Positions 54,061-63,765 of a stretch of DNA of 64,000 nt are shown here, in pieces (position 1 is the first letter of the stretch; each line of letters begins with the position of its first letter). The translations under genes were made by a program, and so were the position numbers. A model generated the notes under the pieces. The model had not been told where the DNA came from. It worked only from the letters and a program-made list of their open reading frames with translations, and did no database searches. The DNA comes from Oceanicola sp. (GTDB lineage Bacteria > Pseudomonadota > Alphaproteobacteria > Rhodobacterales > Rhodobacteraceae), in assembly GCA_017792405.1 (NCBI GenBank), contig CP051231.1:1528011-1592010 (forward strand), written 5' to 3'.

Positions 54061-54777
54061 ATGACAGCATCCGCCAGCCCGGCCCCGGAGAGGGGCGCAC
54101 GGCGCGGGACCGAGGAGCGGCTCACGCTGACCTCCTCGGAGATCACCGCGCTGGCCCACCTTTACCGCGGCGAGGTGTATCGCAGCACGATCTGGCGCAC
54201 CCGGCTCGACACCACGACCAACTGGGCGGTGGTGACGTTGGGGGTGGCGCTTTCGATCAGCTTTTCTTCGCCCGGTGCCTCGCCCCTGCCGCTGGTGCTG
54301 GTTGGCGTGCTGATCCTTCTGTTCCTGATGCTGGAGGCGCGGCGCTACCGTTACTTCAACGTCTGGCGGGCGCGGGCGCGGTGGATGGAGACCCATTTTT
54401 ACGCGCCCATGCTCTATGACGGCGATCTGCACATGGAAGACGAGTGGCAGAAGGTACTGAGCGAGGACTACCTGCGCCCGCATTATCACGTGAGCTTCTG
54501 GGTCGCGCTGGGGCGGCGGATACGGCGGAATTACCTGTGGATTCTGCTGATCCAGAGCCTCGCCTATGCCGGCAAGATTGTAGTGCACCCCAATGCAATC
54601 GAAAGCTGGGAGCAGGCGGTGGTACGGGCCGATGTAGGGCCGTTGCCCGGCGAGGTGGTGATCGGGATCGGGCTGTTCTACGTGACCAGCTGGTCGGCCA
54701 TTGCCTTCTGGAGTTATCGGCACGACGCGGCGCTCGCGCGCAAGCGGGGTAAGAAAAGCTCCAGCTCGATGGGGTGA
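54061..54777 (+). CDS. DUF2270 membrane protein
   Basis: 238 residues. The N-terminal segment LTLTSSEITALAHLYRGEVYRSTIWRTRLDTTTNWAVV is the DUF2270 signature, followed by four hydrophobic stretches (VVTLGVALSISFSS; LPLVLVGVLILLFLMLEA; YLWILLIQSLAYAGKIVV; VVIGIGLFYVTSWSAIAFW). Predicted inner-membrane protein of unknown function. Start at 54061 after GGGAGG; it is divergent from the MttB gene across 184 bases, and followed by guaA. Confidence 0.85.
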   Translation: MTASASPAPERGARRGTEERLTLTSSEITALAHLYRGEVYRSTIWRTRLDTTTNWAVVTLGVALSISFSSPGASPLPLVLVGVLILLFLMLEARRYRYFNVWRARARWMETHFYAPMLYDGDLHMEDEWQKVLSEDYLRPHYHVSFWVALGRRIRRNYLWILLIQSLAYAGKIVVHPNAIESWEQAVVRADVGPLPGEVVIGIGLFYVTSWSAIAFWSYRHDAALARKRGKKSSSSMG

Positions 54778-54864
54778 GGCCTGCGTGGGCGCCGGCCCCG
54801 AGCGCCCGCTTCCAGCGCTTTGCAGGCTTGCACCCTGCCCCGCTGCGCAATATTGCCTTGCCCC

Positions 54865-56454
54865 ATGAGCACATCCCTTCCCGAGCGCCACCACGAGCGC
54901 CTTCTCATCATCGACTTCGGCTCCCAGGTGACGCAGCTCATCGCGCGGCGGCTGCGCGAGTTGAGCGTTTACTGCGAGATCCACCCGTTCAACACGGTGG
55001 ATGATGCCTTTCTGGCCGAGTTCGCCCCCAAAGCGGTGATCTTCTCTGGCGGCCCGGACTCGGTGACCCGTGAAGGCTCGCCGCGCCCGCCCTCATCGGT
55101 CTATGACCTCGGCGTGCCGATCCTCGGCATCTGCTACGGCCAGCAGGCGATGATGGAAGACCTCGGCGGCAAGGTGCATGGCGGCAAGAACACCGGCGGT
55201 GGAGGCACCGCCGAGTTCGGCCGGGCGAAGGTGACGCCGTCTGACGCGCGGATCGGCCTGCTCGAAGGCTGGTTCCTCGACGGGCCGGAGCAGGTCTGGA
55301 TGAGCCACGGCGACCACGTGGCCAAGCTGGCGCCGGGCTTCGAGGTCTATGGCACCTCGCCCAACGCGCCCTATGCGATCACCGCCGACCTGAGCCGCAA
55401 TTTCTATGCCGTGCAGTTCCACCCCGAGGTGCACCACACCCCCAACGGCGCCACGCTCTACGAGAATTTCGTGAAGCTGGCGGGCTTTGCCGGCGATTGG
55501 ACGATGGGCGCCTACCGCGAGGAGGCCGTGGCCCGCATCCGCGAGCAGGTGGGCGACGCCAAGGTGATCTGCGCGCTCTCGGGCGGCGTGGATTCTTCGG
55601 TGGCAGCCGTGCTGTTGCACGAGGCGATCGGCGAGCAGCTGACCTGCGTGTTTGTCGACCACGGGCTGATGCGCAAGGACGAGGCGCAGGAGGTCGTGGG
55701 CATGTTCCGCGAGCACTACAACCTGCCGCTGATCCATGCCGATGAGGGCGAGCTGTTTCTGGGTGAACTTGATGGCGTAAGTGACCCGGAAACAAAGAGA
55801 AAGACCATCGGCAAGCTCTTCATCGACGTGTTCCAGAAACACGCCGACGAGATCGAGGGCGTGGAGTTTCTGGCACAGGGAACGCTATATCCAGATGTGA
55901 TCGAAAGCGTGTCGTTTTCTGGCGGCCCGTCGGTGACGATCAAGAGCCACCACAACGTGGGCGGCCTGCCCGAGAAGATGGGGCTCAAGCTGGTCGAGCC
56001 GCTGCGCGAGCTGTTCAAGGACGAGGTTCGCGCCCTTGGCCGCGAACTGGGCCTGCCCGCCAGCTTCATCGGCCGCCACCCCTTCCCCGGCCCGGGCCTC
56101 GCGATCCGCTGCCCCGGCGAGATCACGCCCGCCAAGCTCGACATCCTGCGCGAGGCGGATGCGGTCTACATCGACCAGATCCGCAAGCACGGGCTTTACG
56201 ACGAGATCTGGCAGGCCTTCGTCGCGATCCTGCCGGTGCGCACGGTGGGGGTGATGGGCGACGGCCGCACCTACGACTACGCCTGCGCTCTGCGTGCGGT
56301 GACGAGCGTGGATGGGATGACGGCGGATTACTACCCCTTCACCCACGAGTTCCTCGGTGAAACGGCGACCCGGATCATCAACGAGGTGCCGGGCATCAAC
56401 CGCGTGACATACGACATCACCTCGAAACCACCGGGGACGATTGAGTGGGAGTGA
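54865..56454 (+). CDS. guaA: GMP synthase (glutamine-hydrolysing)
   Basis: About 529 residues. Converts XMP to GMP with ATP and glutamine. N-terminal class I glutamine amidotransferase with Cys90 in [15 protein letters not shown] and the HPE catalytic acid in [10 protein letters not shown]. The ATP-pyrophosphatase domain has [19 protein letters not shown], and the C-terminal dimerisation region ends [15 protein letters not shown]. The ATG at 54865 is the conserved start; a 15-codon in-frame upstream extension was rejected. Confidence 0.97.
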   Translation: MSTSLPERHHERLLIIDFGSQVTQLIARRLRELSVYCEIHPFNTVDDAFLAEFAPKAVIFSGGPDSVTREGSPRPPSSVYDLGVPILGICYGQQAMMEDLGGKVHGGKNTGGGGTAEFGRAKVTPSDARIGLLEGWFLDGPEQVWMSHGDHVAKLAPGFEVYGTSPNAPYAITADLSRNFYAVQFHPEVHHTPNGATLYENFVKLAGFAGDWTMGAYREEAVARIREQVGDAKVICALSGGVDSSVAAVLLHEAIGEQLTCVFVDHGLMRKDEAQEVVGMFREHYNLPLIHADEGELFLGELDGVSDPETKRKTIGKLFIDVFQKHADEIEGVEFLAQGTLYPDVIESVSFSGGPSVTIKSHHNVGGLPEKMGLKLVEPLRELFKDEVRALGRELGLPASFIGRHPFPGPGLAIRCPGEITPAKLDILREADAVYIDQIRKHGLYDEIWQAFVAILPVRTVGVMGDGRTYDYACALRAVTSVDGMTADYYPFTHEFLGETATRIINEVPGINRVTYDITSKPPGTIEWE

Positions 56455-56538
56455 GCGGCACCTACCCCTATCCGCACGACCTGATAGGGCCCTGACTGCC
56501 AGCACAGCCCGTTGCGCCGACCAGAAAGGGAGCGCGCC

Positions 56539-57651
56539 ATGACCGAAACACTGATCCTGCACGTAGGGCACGGAAAGACCGGGACGAGCTACATCCAGTC
56601 GGCTCTCGCGGTAAACCAAGAAAGGCTGGCGGCCGCCGGGATCACTTATCCCGCTCATGTGGCCTTCGACAAAGCGATCAAGGGCCTCACCTCGGCCGGA
56701 AACGGGCGCCTGCTGCATCAGCCCGACTTCTCTCTCGACCCTGGCACCACCACCCTGCTCAGCAACGAAGGTCTGTTTATGACCCTGTCGCAAGACGACG
56801 CCTTTGAGCGGCAGGTTCTGGCGCGAACCGGAGCAGTGCGGGTGATCCTATATACCCGTGACATTCTGGAGATGCTCATTTCGTCCTGGGGCCAAGGGAT
56901 AAAGCGCGGCGGTCGGGTGGAGACATTTGACGAATATGCCAGGCAGTTGAGGGATCCGCATGTCAGGCACTTGCCATGGTGGATCGAAGCGGCGTCTCGT
57001 TACGGATTCGAGCTGACCCTGCGGAACTACTCGCGGCATAAGTCCAACATACTAGAAACCTTCTTTGCCGACGTCATGGCCGGGCGGGACGGTACCTTTG
57101 AGCCGCTGAAGCCGGCTAGCGAACGGGTCAACCGTTCACTTACGGGGCTGGAGTATGAGTTGCAGCGGGTCTTGAACAAGGTCAACCCGGCCGGCGCGGC
57201 GCAAGTGTCGGATGCGATGGTTAATGAGTTGCCCGACGTGAAGAGCCACCGCCCGCGGATCACCGCCGAGACGTATGAGTTACTGGAGGCTCACTACTGG
57301 CCGATCCTCAAGGAAATCAACGCGCATATGCCAGTGGGTGAAGCCTTGGAGTTGGGCGCCGCTGAAGACTTCGTTGCCTCGGACGGCTTAGACCCGCAAT
57401 ACCACTTTTCGAACCCGCAGCTCGAGGTGACCGCCGCCGCTATCCGCTCCTCGATGCTCGGGCTCACGCTGCAAAAGGATGACGTGGATAGGCTGCGCGA
57501 CACGGCAATGCGGATCGAGCGCAGGGAAGAGTTAGGCCTGGAGGACGGTCTCTTTTTGATGAGACTTGCATTGGCGGCGCGGCCCAACGGCCCGGCCATC
57601 CGCAAGAAGGTGGAAGCCTGGGAGAAGGCGCTGCGTCTCTCGGAAAACTAG
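56539..57651 (+). CDS. Sulfotransferase-like P-loop protein
   Basis: About 370 residues from ATG 56539 (AAAGGGAG upstream). The N-terminus (LILHVGHGKTGTSYIQSALA) has the phosphate-binding loop typical of sulfotransferases using PAPS, and VRVILYTRDILEMLISSWGQG resembles the 3'-phosphate region. The C-terminal third is helical. Codon use is less GC-biased than in neighbours (ATA, TTG, CTA codons), which suggests acquired DNA. Substrate unknown (polysaccharide, lipid or metabolite). It is downstream of guaA on the same strand but 84 bases away, so probably independent. Confidence 0.68.
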   Translation: MTETLILHVGHGKTGTSYIQSALAVNQERLAAAGITYPAHVAFDKAIKGLTSAGNGRLLHQPDFSLDPGTTTLLSNEGLFMTLSQDDAFERQVLARTGAVRVILYTRDILEMLISSWGQGIKRGGRVETFDEYARQLRDPHVRHLPWWIEAASRYGFELTLRNYSRHKSNILETFFADVMAGRDGTFEPLKPASERVNRSLTGLEYELQRVLNKVNPAGAAQVSDAMVNELPDVKSHRPRITAETYELLEAHYWPILKEINAHMPVGEALELGAAEDFVASDGLDPQYHFSNPQLEVTAAAIRSSMLGLTLQKDDVDRLRDTAMRIERREELGLEDGLFLMRLALAARPNGPAIRKKVEAWEKALRLSEN

Positions 57652-57664
57652 ACTAGGCCCCTCG

Positions 57665-59266
57665 CTATCGCTTCTTCAGGTGCCTTAAGTCATGAATGCC
57701 CGCCCGCGCGCGCGGGTCTTCCCCGCCCGGGAACAGCGCATGCTTTTGCACCTTCTGCGTTCCGGTGACAGGAATCTCGTCGACGAAGAGGATCCAGCCG
57801 GGGGGCTTGTAGTAGGCGAGTTCGGCGAAGGCGGCGGTGAAGATGGCCTTGGCCGTCTCGGCCGTGGGAGTGTGGCCGGGGGCGAGTTTTATGGCGGCGA
57901 GGACTTCTTCTTCGCGGGTTTCGTCGGGGCATGGGAGTACTGCCACGTTTTCCACCGCCGGGTGGGCGAAGAGGGTGTTTTCGACCTCGGCGGCGGCGAT
58001 GTTCTCCCCTGCCCTGCGGATGATGTTTTTCTTGCGATCCACGAAGCTTATGACGCCATCTTCATCCATCGTGACGGTGTCGCCGGTGTGAAACCAGCCG
58101 CCTGACCAGGCCTCTTTGGTGGCGTCGGGCTTGTTCAGGTAGCCCGAGAAAAACCCGCGCCGGGGGGTGGCGGCGGAGTGGCGAATGACCATTTCGCCGG
58201 GGGTTCCGGGGGCTACCCGCGCCCCGGCATCGTCCCAGACCTGCACCTCCAGATCGGCGCGGGGGCGGCCCATGGCGCGGGTGTGCGGGTGGCGCGGCTC
58301 TTCTTCCATCGACAACACGCGGCACATCTCGGTCATGCCCCAGAGTTCGACCAGCGGGATGCCGAAGCGGGCCTCGAAGCCGGTGTGCAAAGCGGGCTCG
58401 ACCCCAGCGCCAAGCCCTGCGCGGAGCGCGCCGACGCGCTCGGGGCCTGCGGCCTTGTCGGCCATCAGCACCGAGATCACCACGCCGAGGTAGTGGAACA
58501 CGGTGGCGCCAGTCTCGGCGCAATCCTCCCAGAAACGGCTGGCCGAGAAGCGCGGCGGCTGGATCAGGGTCGCCCCGGCAAGCATCACCCCGAAGAAGGT
58601 CAGGACGCCTGCGTTCACGTGGAAGGCGGGCAGCGGGTTGAAGATGCGGTCGTCGCCCGTCACCGACATCGCCCCGCGCGGGCGCAGGTAGCTTTCGCCC
58701 ATGAGCAACTCGTAATCGTGGCTCAGGATGCAGCCTTTCGGGCGGCCCGTGGTGCCGGAGGTGTAGAGCAGGCTGGCCTCGGTTTCCGGGGTGATCGCGC
58801 CGCCGGGCGGTGCGCAGGGCGCGGCGGGAAGATCAAGGTCGCCATCGAAGGGGCTGAAAAGAGGCGGGTTTTCCATCTCTTCCATCGCCGCCTGCGCCAG
58901 CTCGGCATGCTCCGGTGCGGCGATGATGAGCGTGGCGGCGGAATCCTCCAGCACGTAGGCAAGTTCGCCGGGGCGGTAATCGGGGTTGATCGGGACGAAG
59001 GAGACGCCGAGCTGGTTCATCGCCAGTTTCAGCAGGTAGTGCTCGGGCCTTGTGCCGAGGCAGACGGCGATGCGGTGGCCGGTGCCATAGCCTGCTGCTG
59101 CAAGCGCCTTTGCCGCCGTCTCGATCCTCTCGCCCGCCTCCACATAGCTGAGCGCCGGGCCGCCGGGGGCGACCAGAAACTCCGCCCCGCCAAAGCGGCG
59201 CAGGGCCTCCTCCCACACCTCACCGATGGTGCGGCCCTCGGTGCTGATCGCCTGTGGCTCGGTCAT
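57665..59266 (-). CDS. AMP-forming acyl-CoA ligase, carnitine/crotonobetaine-CoA ligase-like
   Basis: About 533 residues. ANL-superfamily motifs in order: ASLLYTSGTTGRPKGCILSH (phosphate loop), ELWGMTEMC, and WFHTGDTVTMDEDGVISFVDRKKNIIRRAGENIAAAEVE (A5-A8). The C-terminal lysine for adenylate formation lies in IPVTGTQKVQKH. The nearest known group is CaiC-like, activating carnitine or other carboxylates. It lies on the opposite strand from the sulfotransferase-like gene and next to rlmE. Together with the MttB-family gene it might indicate carnitine or betaine use; this is inference. Confidence 0.85.
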   Translation of the reverse strand: MTEPQAISTEGRTIGEVWEEALRRFGGAEFLVAPGGPALSYVEAGERIETAAKALAAAGYGTGHRIAVCLGTRPEHYLLKLAMNQLGVSFVPINPDYRPGELAYVLEDSAATLIIAAPEHAELAQAAMEEMENPPLFSPFDGDLDLPAAPCAPPGGAITPETEASLLYTSGTTGRPKGCILSHDYELLMGESYLRPRGAMSVTGDDRIFNPLPAFHVNAGVLTFFGVMLAGATLIQPPRFSASRFWEDCAETGATVFHYLGVVISVLMADKAAGPERVGALRAGLGAGVEPALHTGFEARFGIPLVELWGMTEMCRVLSMEEEPRHPHTRAMGRPRADLEVQVWDDAGARVAPGTPGEMVIRHSAATPRRGFFSGYLNKPDATKEAWSGGWFHTGDTVTMDEDGVISFVDRKKNIIRRAGENIAAAEVENTLFAHPAVENVAVLPCPDETREEEVLAAIKLAPGHTPTAETAKAIFTAAFAELAYYKPPGWILFVDEIPVTGTQKVQKHALFPGGEDPRARAGIHDLRHLKKR

Positions 59267-59322
59267 GGCACTCCTCCTCGCGGGCAGAGTGCCTTCGGAT
59301 CGCGGGAAGGAAAAGGGGCTGC

Positions 59323-60054
59323 TTAGCCCTCGGCCTCGCGGCCCTTGAACCCGGTGGCGACGACGAATTTTTCGGAGCTGTCGGAGCGGCTTGCGCCGGG
59401 CTTCACGTTTGCGACCTTGGCAAAGCGTTGCTTCAGCAGCTTCTGCAATTCGCCCTCCGCTCCGCCGGCCAGAACCTTGGCGACAAAGGTGCCACCGGGG
59501 GCGAGCACGTCGAAGGCGAGATAGGCGGCGGCCTCGCAGAGCGCGATGATGCGCAGGTGGTCTGTCTGCTTGTGGCCGGAGGAGGCAGCGGCCATGTCGG
59601 ACATCACCACATCGGCCTCGCCGCCGAGCCATGCCTTCACCTTGTCGTCGGCGCCATCCTCAAGGAAATCAAGCACATGCAGCTCGGCCCCGGCGATCGG
59701 CTCCACCTCTTGCAGGTCGAGCCCGATGATCCGGCCCTGCGCCTTGCCCGACTTCTCGCCAAGCGCGTTGATCCGGGGCACGGCGACCTGACACCAGCCG
59801 CCGGGGGCGCAGCCAAGGTCCACCACGCGCGCGCCGGGCACCAGAAAGCGATACTTGTCGTCCAGCTCCATGATCTTGAAAGCGGCGCGGCCCCGGTAGC
59901 CCTCTTTCTTGGCGCGCTGCACGTAAGGATCGTTCAGCTGCCGCTCGAGCCAGAGGGTGGAGGAGAGCTTGCGCCCACGCGCCGACTTCACCTTCACGCG
60001 AAGGTCGCGCATGCCCCGTCCGGAGCTGTTTTTACCTGTGGGTTTCTTGACCAT
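59323..60054 (-). CDS. rlmE: 23S rRNA 2'-O-ribose methyltransferase RlmE (FtsJ/RrmJ)
   Basis: About 243 residues. Methylates U2552 of 23S rRNA with SAM. Motifs: [34 protein letters not shown] (SAM-binding), [20 protein letters not shown], and GGTFVAKVL, which carry the K-D-K-E catalytic tetrad. An N-terminal basic extension ([29 protein letters not shown]) is usual in alphaproteobacteria. It follows the ppx/gppA gene on the same strand with a 67-base gap, a conserved pair. Confidence 0.95.
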   Translation of the reverse strand: MVKKPTGKNSSGRGMRDLRVKVKSARGRKLSSTLWLERQLNDPYVQRAKKEGYRGRAAFKIMELDDKYRFLVPGARVVDLGCAPGGWCQVAVPRINALGEKSGKAQGRIIGLDLQEVEPIAGAELHVLDFLEDGADDKVKAWLGGEADVVMSDMAAASSGHKQTDHLRIIALCEAAAYLAFDVLAPGGTFVAKVLAGGAEGELQKLLKQRFAKVANVKPGASRSDSSEKFVVATGFKGREAEG

Positions 60055-60121
60055 GTCGCCTAGGTGCGTTGCGCCAGCCTTCCTGTCAAGCACAGGTCGG
60101 GCCTTGCAAGGCCTCCGGCCC

Positions 60122-61234
60122 TCAAAACGGCCCGTCTTCCAGCACCCCATCGGCGGACATCTGGGCGTAGAGCAGCCCCTCGCGCAGCCCCCGGTCGGCG
60201 ACCGAGAGCCGGTCGGTCGGCCAGGCGCGCATCAGCGCCTGAAGGATCGCGGCACCCGACATGATGAGCGCCTGCCGGTCGCGGCCAATGCGCGGGTCGG
60301 CTCGGCGCCCGGCATCGCCCATGATCAGGTAGCCACGGATCACCGCGTCGATCTGGGCCGTGGTCATGCGCAACCCGTCCACCTTGTTGCGGTCGTAGCG
60401 CCGCAACCCGAGGTGCGAGGCGGCCACCGTGGTGACGGTGCCGGAGGTGCCGATGATCTGGAAGCCCTCGCGCCGAACACCCGCCTCATAGGGGGTGAAC
60501 TCGGCCAGCATATCCTCGAAATAGCAGGACATGAGCGCAAACCGCGCGCCATCGCCCGCCACATCGCGGAACTGGTCGCGCAGGGTGGCGACACCGAGGG
60601 GGATCGAGATCCAGTCCACCACTTTGGCGGCGGGAAACAGGCTCTCTTCGGTCACGAAACCCTTGTGCAGCCGCATGATCGCGCGGGGGCGTTCAGGGCG
60701 GGGCACGCGGGAAATGTCGATCCAGACCAGCTCGGTGGAGCCGCCGCCGATATCGACCACCAGCAGCTGATCGGTCTTGGTGGAGACCAGCGGCGCGCAG
60801 CTCACAACGGCAAGGCGGGCCTCTTCCTCGGGCTGGATGATCTCCAGCTCCAGCCCGGTCTCGCGGGCGACCATATCGATCAGCTCGGGCGCGTTCTCGG
60901 CCCGGCGGCATGCCTCGGTGGCGACCAGCCGCATCCGCTCGACGTTGTGCTTTTGGAACTTCTTTCGGCAGATCCGCATGGCCTGCACCGTCCGCCCCAT
61001 CGAGGCGCGGCTGATCCTGCCCGAGGCCTCAAGCCCCTGCCCCAGTTGGACAGACTTCGAAAAGCTGTCGATCACATGAAACTGGCTGCCTTTCGGCTGG
61101 GCCACCAGCATGCGGCATGAGTTTGTGCCAAGGTCCAGCGCGGCATAGGTGGCCACTGGATCGGCAACCGGCGGTGCAGGTGGTTCGACCGCTTTGGGGA
61201 ACGCGCCCGCACCAGTGGGACGCTTCGCGGGCAT
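60122..61234 (-). CDS. Ppx/GppA family exopolyphosphatase/pppGpp phosphohydrolase
   Basis: About 370 residues, ASKHA-fold. The phosphate-1 motif is [15 protein letters not shown] and phosphate-2 is [14 protein letters not shown]. It hydrolyses inorganic polyphosphate or guanosine pentaphosphate; the two activities cannot be separated from sequence. The ATG at 61234 follows GGAGG. Conserved neighbour of rlmE in alphaproteobacteria, which fits a link between stress nucleotides and ribosome assembly. Confidence 0.92.
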   Translation of the reverse strand: MPAKRPTGAGAFPKAVEPPAPPVADPVATYAALDLGTNSCRMLVAQPKGSQFHVIDSFSKSVQLGQGLEASGRISRASMGRTVQAMRICRKKFQKHNVERMRLVATEACRRAENAPELIDMVARETGLELEIIQPEEEARLAVVSCAPLVSTKTDQLLVVDIGGGSTELVWIDISRVPRPERPRAIMRLHKGFVTEESLFPAAKVVDWISIPLGVATLRDQFRDVAGDGARFALMSCYFEDMLAEFTPYEAGVRREGFQIIGTSGTVTTVAASHLGLRRYDRNKVDGLRMTTAQIDAVIRGYLIMGDAGRRADPRIGRDRQALIMSGAAILQALMRAWPTDRLSVADRGLREGLLYAQMSADGVLEDGPF

Positions 61235-61506
61235 GACGCCCTCCATTTCGAGTTGAGGCCAGCGTAACGCCCAAGGGTGCGAGATGGCAACTGTTTTGCC
61301 CGATCACCTCCGGCTCATGATCTGCATGAGAAATCCGATGATCCGGCCCCCTTTCACCGCCCGGCCCTGCCCGGTAGGTATGGATGCGACCGGCGCTTGT
61401 CGTTTCCGTTCCTCACCATGTCGAAATCCGCGCGTGGGGGGCGGGGTTTTCCGCGTAGACGGGAATGCGAGAGGTGCCTTTTGGCAAGCGTGAAAGGACA
61501 GGCCAC
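61235..61506. promoter_or_regulatory. Divergent intergenic region before the methyl-transfer run
   Basis: About 270 bases separate ppx/gppA from the small 'virulence factor' gene. It has no convincing ORF and no obvious riboswitch. A GGTGCC-TTTT-GGCA hairpin lies at about 61476-61489, near the likely 5' end of the downstream transcript. Promoters of both flanking genes should lie here. Confidence 0.35.
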
Positions 61507-61812
61507 ATGGCCGAAATCACCATCGTCTACTGGCGGGATATCCCGGCACAGGTCATCGTCGGCAAGGGTCGGCGCGGGTCGAAGGCGGTGTTGCCGGAGC
61601 GTTTTGAACAGGCCATCGACCGCTGCGCCATGAAGATCGGCGCGAAGGACAGCGATGCCTACCTCTCGGAGTGGCGCAAGGTGCCCTCCGGCACGGCAGA
61701 GGGTGACCCCGATACCGTGGCGAAGGAAACCGCCCTGCGCCTTGAAAGCGAGCACGGGCCGGAGGAGATCAAGGCCCTGATCGCGAATGATGGCTGGGCC
61801 CAATCGGCCTGA
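61507..61812 (+). CDS. Small 'virulence factor' family protein
   Basis: 101 residues (PF13769-like). It begins MAEITIVYWRDIPAQVIVGKGRRG, has FEQAIDRCAMKIGAKDSDAYLSEWRKV in the middle and ends in a helix. The family name is historical; the gene is repeatedly found beside methyltetrahydrofolate methyltransferase genes, as here. A Shine-Dalgarno AAAGGACAGG precedes it. It probably assists the corrinoid/THF step that follows, but no mechanism is known. It ends 25 bases before the MetF-like start. Confidence 0.82.
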   Translation: MAEITIVYWRDIPAQVIVGKGRRGSKAVLPERFEQAIDRCAMKIGAKDSDAYLSEWRKVPSGTAEGDPDTVAKETALRLESEHGPEEIKALIANDGWAQSA

Positions 61813-61837
61813 CATGATCCGTTTCTGGGAGCGCGCC

Positions 61838-62758
61838 ATGAACATCCTCAACTTCCGCCGCAAGAGCCCCACCCCGATGAACGGGGATGTGGCTGGCTTC
61901 ATCAACGGCTATTCCATCGAGGTGATGCCGCGCACCGCCGAGAAAGTGGAAGATTTTCGCGCGATCCTGCCCGAGGGCACCCGAGTCTACATCGCACATA
62001 TCGACGGCACCCCGATTGACGACATGGTGGCGACGGCCAAGCGCATCGCCGGTGAAGGCTTCGAGGTGATGCCCCACTTCCCGGCGCGGATCATCCCCGA
62101 TGCCGCAACGCTGGAAGACTGGATCGCCCGCTACCAAGGCGAGGCGGGCGTGACCCAGGGACTGCTGCTGGGCGGCGGGATCAGCCAGCCCCACGGCGAT
62201 TTTTCGGACTCCATGCAGTTGATGGAGACCGGCCTGTTTGATCGCGCCGGCTTCAAGCGCCTGCACATCGCCGGCCACCCCGAAGGCAACCGCGACATCG
62301 ACCCGGATGGCGGCATGAAGAACGTCATGCAAGCCCTTCGCTGGAAACAGGATTTTGCCGAGCGGTCCGATGCCGAGATGGCCATTGCCACGCAGTTCTG
62401 CTTCGAGGCGGACCCGGTGGTGAAATGGGCCGAGGACCTCGCCGCTGAGGGCATCCGCCTGCCGATCCACATCGGCATCGCCGGGCCTGCCAAGCTGCAG
62501 ACCATGATCAAGTTCGCCATCGCCTGCGGCGTCGGCCCCTCCCTCCGGGTGCTCCAGCGCCGCGCCAAGGACGTAACCAAGCTGGTCCTGCCCTTCGAGC
62601 CGGGTGACGTGCTGGCTGGCCTTGCCGCCGCCCGCGCCGAGGGCCGCGCCACCAACATCGAACAGGTGCATTTCTTCCCGCTGGGCGGGATCAAGACCTG
62701 CGCCACCTGGGCCGCCGAAAACGGCGCGCCCGCCACCGCCCAAACCGCCCGAGCCTGA
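61838..62758 (+). CDS. Methylenetetrahydrofolate reductase-like protein (MetF family)
   Basis: About 306 residues from the ATG at 61838 (GGGAGCGCG upstream; ATG 61814 and 61787 are in-frame alternatives). MetF-type TIM barrel: YSIEVMPRTAEKVEDF, PHFPARIIPDAATLEDWI, KRLHIAGHPEGNRDID and VHFFPLGGIKTCATW. Normal MetF reduces methylene-THF to methyl-THF; in demethylation pathways it can run in the oxidative direction so that the methyl group enters the folate pool. Its position just before a methyl-THF methyltransferase supports that direction. Confidence 0.85.
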   Translation: MNILNFRRKSPTPMNGDVAGFINGYSIEVMPRTAEKVEDFRAILPEGTRVYIAHIDGTPIDDMVATAKRIAGEGFEVMPHFPARIIPDAATLEDWIARYQGEAGVTQGLLLGGGISQPHGDFSDSMQLMETGLFDRAGFKRLHIAGHPEGNRDIDPDGGMKNVMQALRWKQDFAERSDAEMAIATQFCFEADPVVKWAEDLAAEGIRLPIHIGIAGPAKLQTMIKFAIACGVGPSLRVLQRRAKDVTKLVLPFEPGDVLAGLAAARAEGRATNIEQVHFFPLGGIKTCATWAAENGAPATAQTARA

Positions 62759-62784
62759 ACACCCGAGCCCAAAGAAAGCGCCCC

Positions 62785-63765
62785 ATGACCCGCACCGTTA
62801 TCGAGTCCAAGACCAAGACCGTCACCATCGGCTTCGACGAGCCCTTCTGCGTGATCGGCGAGCGGATCAACCCCACCGGCCGCAAGAAGCTGGCCGCCGA
62901 GCTTGAGGCCGGGGATTTCAGCACTGTCGAGCGTGACGCGCTGGAGCAGGTGGCCTGCGGCGCGACCGTGCTCGATGTGAACTCGGGCGCCGTCTTTACC
63001 AACAAGATGGCGGAAGACCCGCGCTACGCCGACAACAACTTCGTCGAGCCGATGCTGATGAAACAGCTGATCGAGAAGGTGCAGGCCGTGGTCGATGTGC
63101 CGCTCTGCATCGACTCTTCCGTGCCCGGCGCGCTGGAAAACGGGCTGGAGCAGGCCGAGGGCCGCCCGCTGCTGAACTCGGTGACGGGCGAAGAAGAGCG
63201 GCTGGAGCTGGTGCTGCCGCTGGTGAAAAAATACAACGTGCCGGTGGTGGCGATCTCCAATGACGACACCGGCATCAGCGAAGACCCGGATGTGCGCTTT
63301 GCGGTGGCGAAAAAGATCGTCGAGCGCGCCGCAGATTTCGGCATCCCGGCGCATGATATCGTGGTGGACCCGCTGGTCATGCCGATCGGCGCGATGGCGA
63401 CCGCCGGGCATCAGGTGTTCACCCTTGTCCGCCGGTTGCGTGACGAGCTGGGCGTCAACACCACCTGCGGCGCCTCCAACATCAGCTTCGGCCTGCCCCA
63501 CCGCCACGGCGTGAACGCGGCCTTCCTGCCGATGGCGATTGGCGCGGGCATGACGTCGGCGATCATGAACCCGGTCCGCGCTGTCGAGATGGAGGCGATC
63601 CGCGCCGCGAACCTGCTGATGAACCACGACCCCAACGGTGGAGCGTGGATCGGCTTTTCGCGCGTGCTCGATGCGGTCGAGGCGGGCGAGAGCTTTGCCG
63701 AGGCCTCCAAGGCCGCCTCTTCGGCAGGCGCAGGCCGGGGCGGGCGGCGCCGTCGCCGGGCCTGA
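62785..63765 (+). CDS. Methyltetrahydrofolate:corrinoid methyltransferase (pterin-binding domain)
   Basis: 326 residues, a DHPS-like pterin-binding TIM barrel related to AcsE and MtgA. Landmarks: FCVIGERINPTGRKKLAAEL, TVLDVNSG, CIDSSVP, LLNSVTGEE, ISNDDTGISEDPD, VVDPLVMPIG, and CGASNISFGLPHRH. It moves a methyl group from a methyl-corrinoid protein to THF, or the reverse. Last complete gene in the window; the stop is followed by a basic C-terminus (GRGGRRRRRA). The corrinoid protein and its activase would be expected downstream, beyond the edge. Confidence 0.92.
   Translation: MTRTVIESKTKTVTIGFDEPFCVIGERINPTGRKKLAAELEAGDFSTVERDALEQVACGATVLDVNSGAVFTNKMAEDPRYADNNFVEPMLMKQLIEKVQAVVDVPLCIDSSVPGALENGLEQAEGRPLLNSVTGEEERLELVLPLVKKYNVPVVAISNDDTGISEDPDVRFAVAKKIVERAADFGIPAHDIVVDPLVMPIGAMATAGHQVFTLVRRLRDELGVNTTCGASNISFGLPHRHGVNAAFLPMAIGAGMTSAIMNPVRAVEMEAIRAANLLMNHDPNGGAWIGFSRVLDAVEAGESFAEASKAASSAGAGRGGRRRRRA

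Noticed and set aside
61507..61812. A virulence determinant, as the family name suggests
   Set aside because: The name is historical; the context is C1/corrinoid metabolism and nothing in the window indicates pathogenicity.
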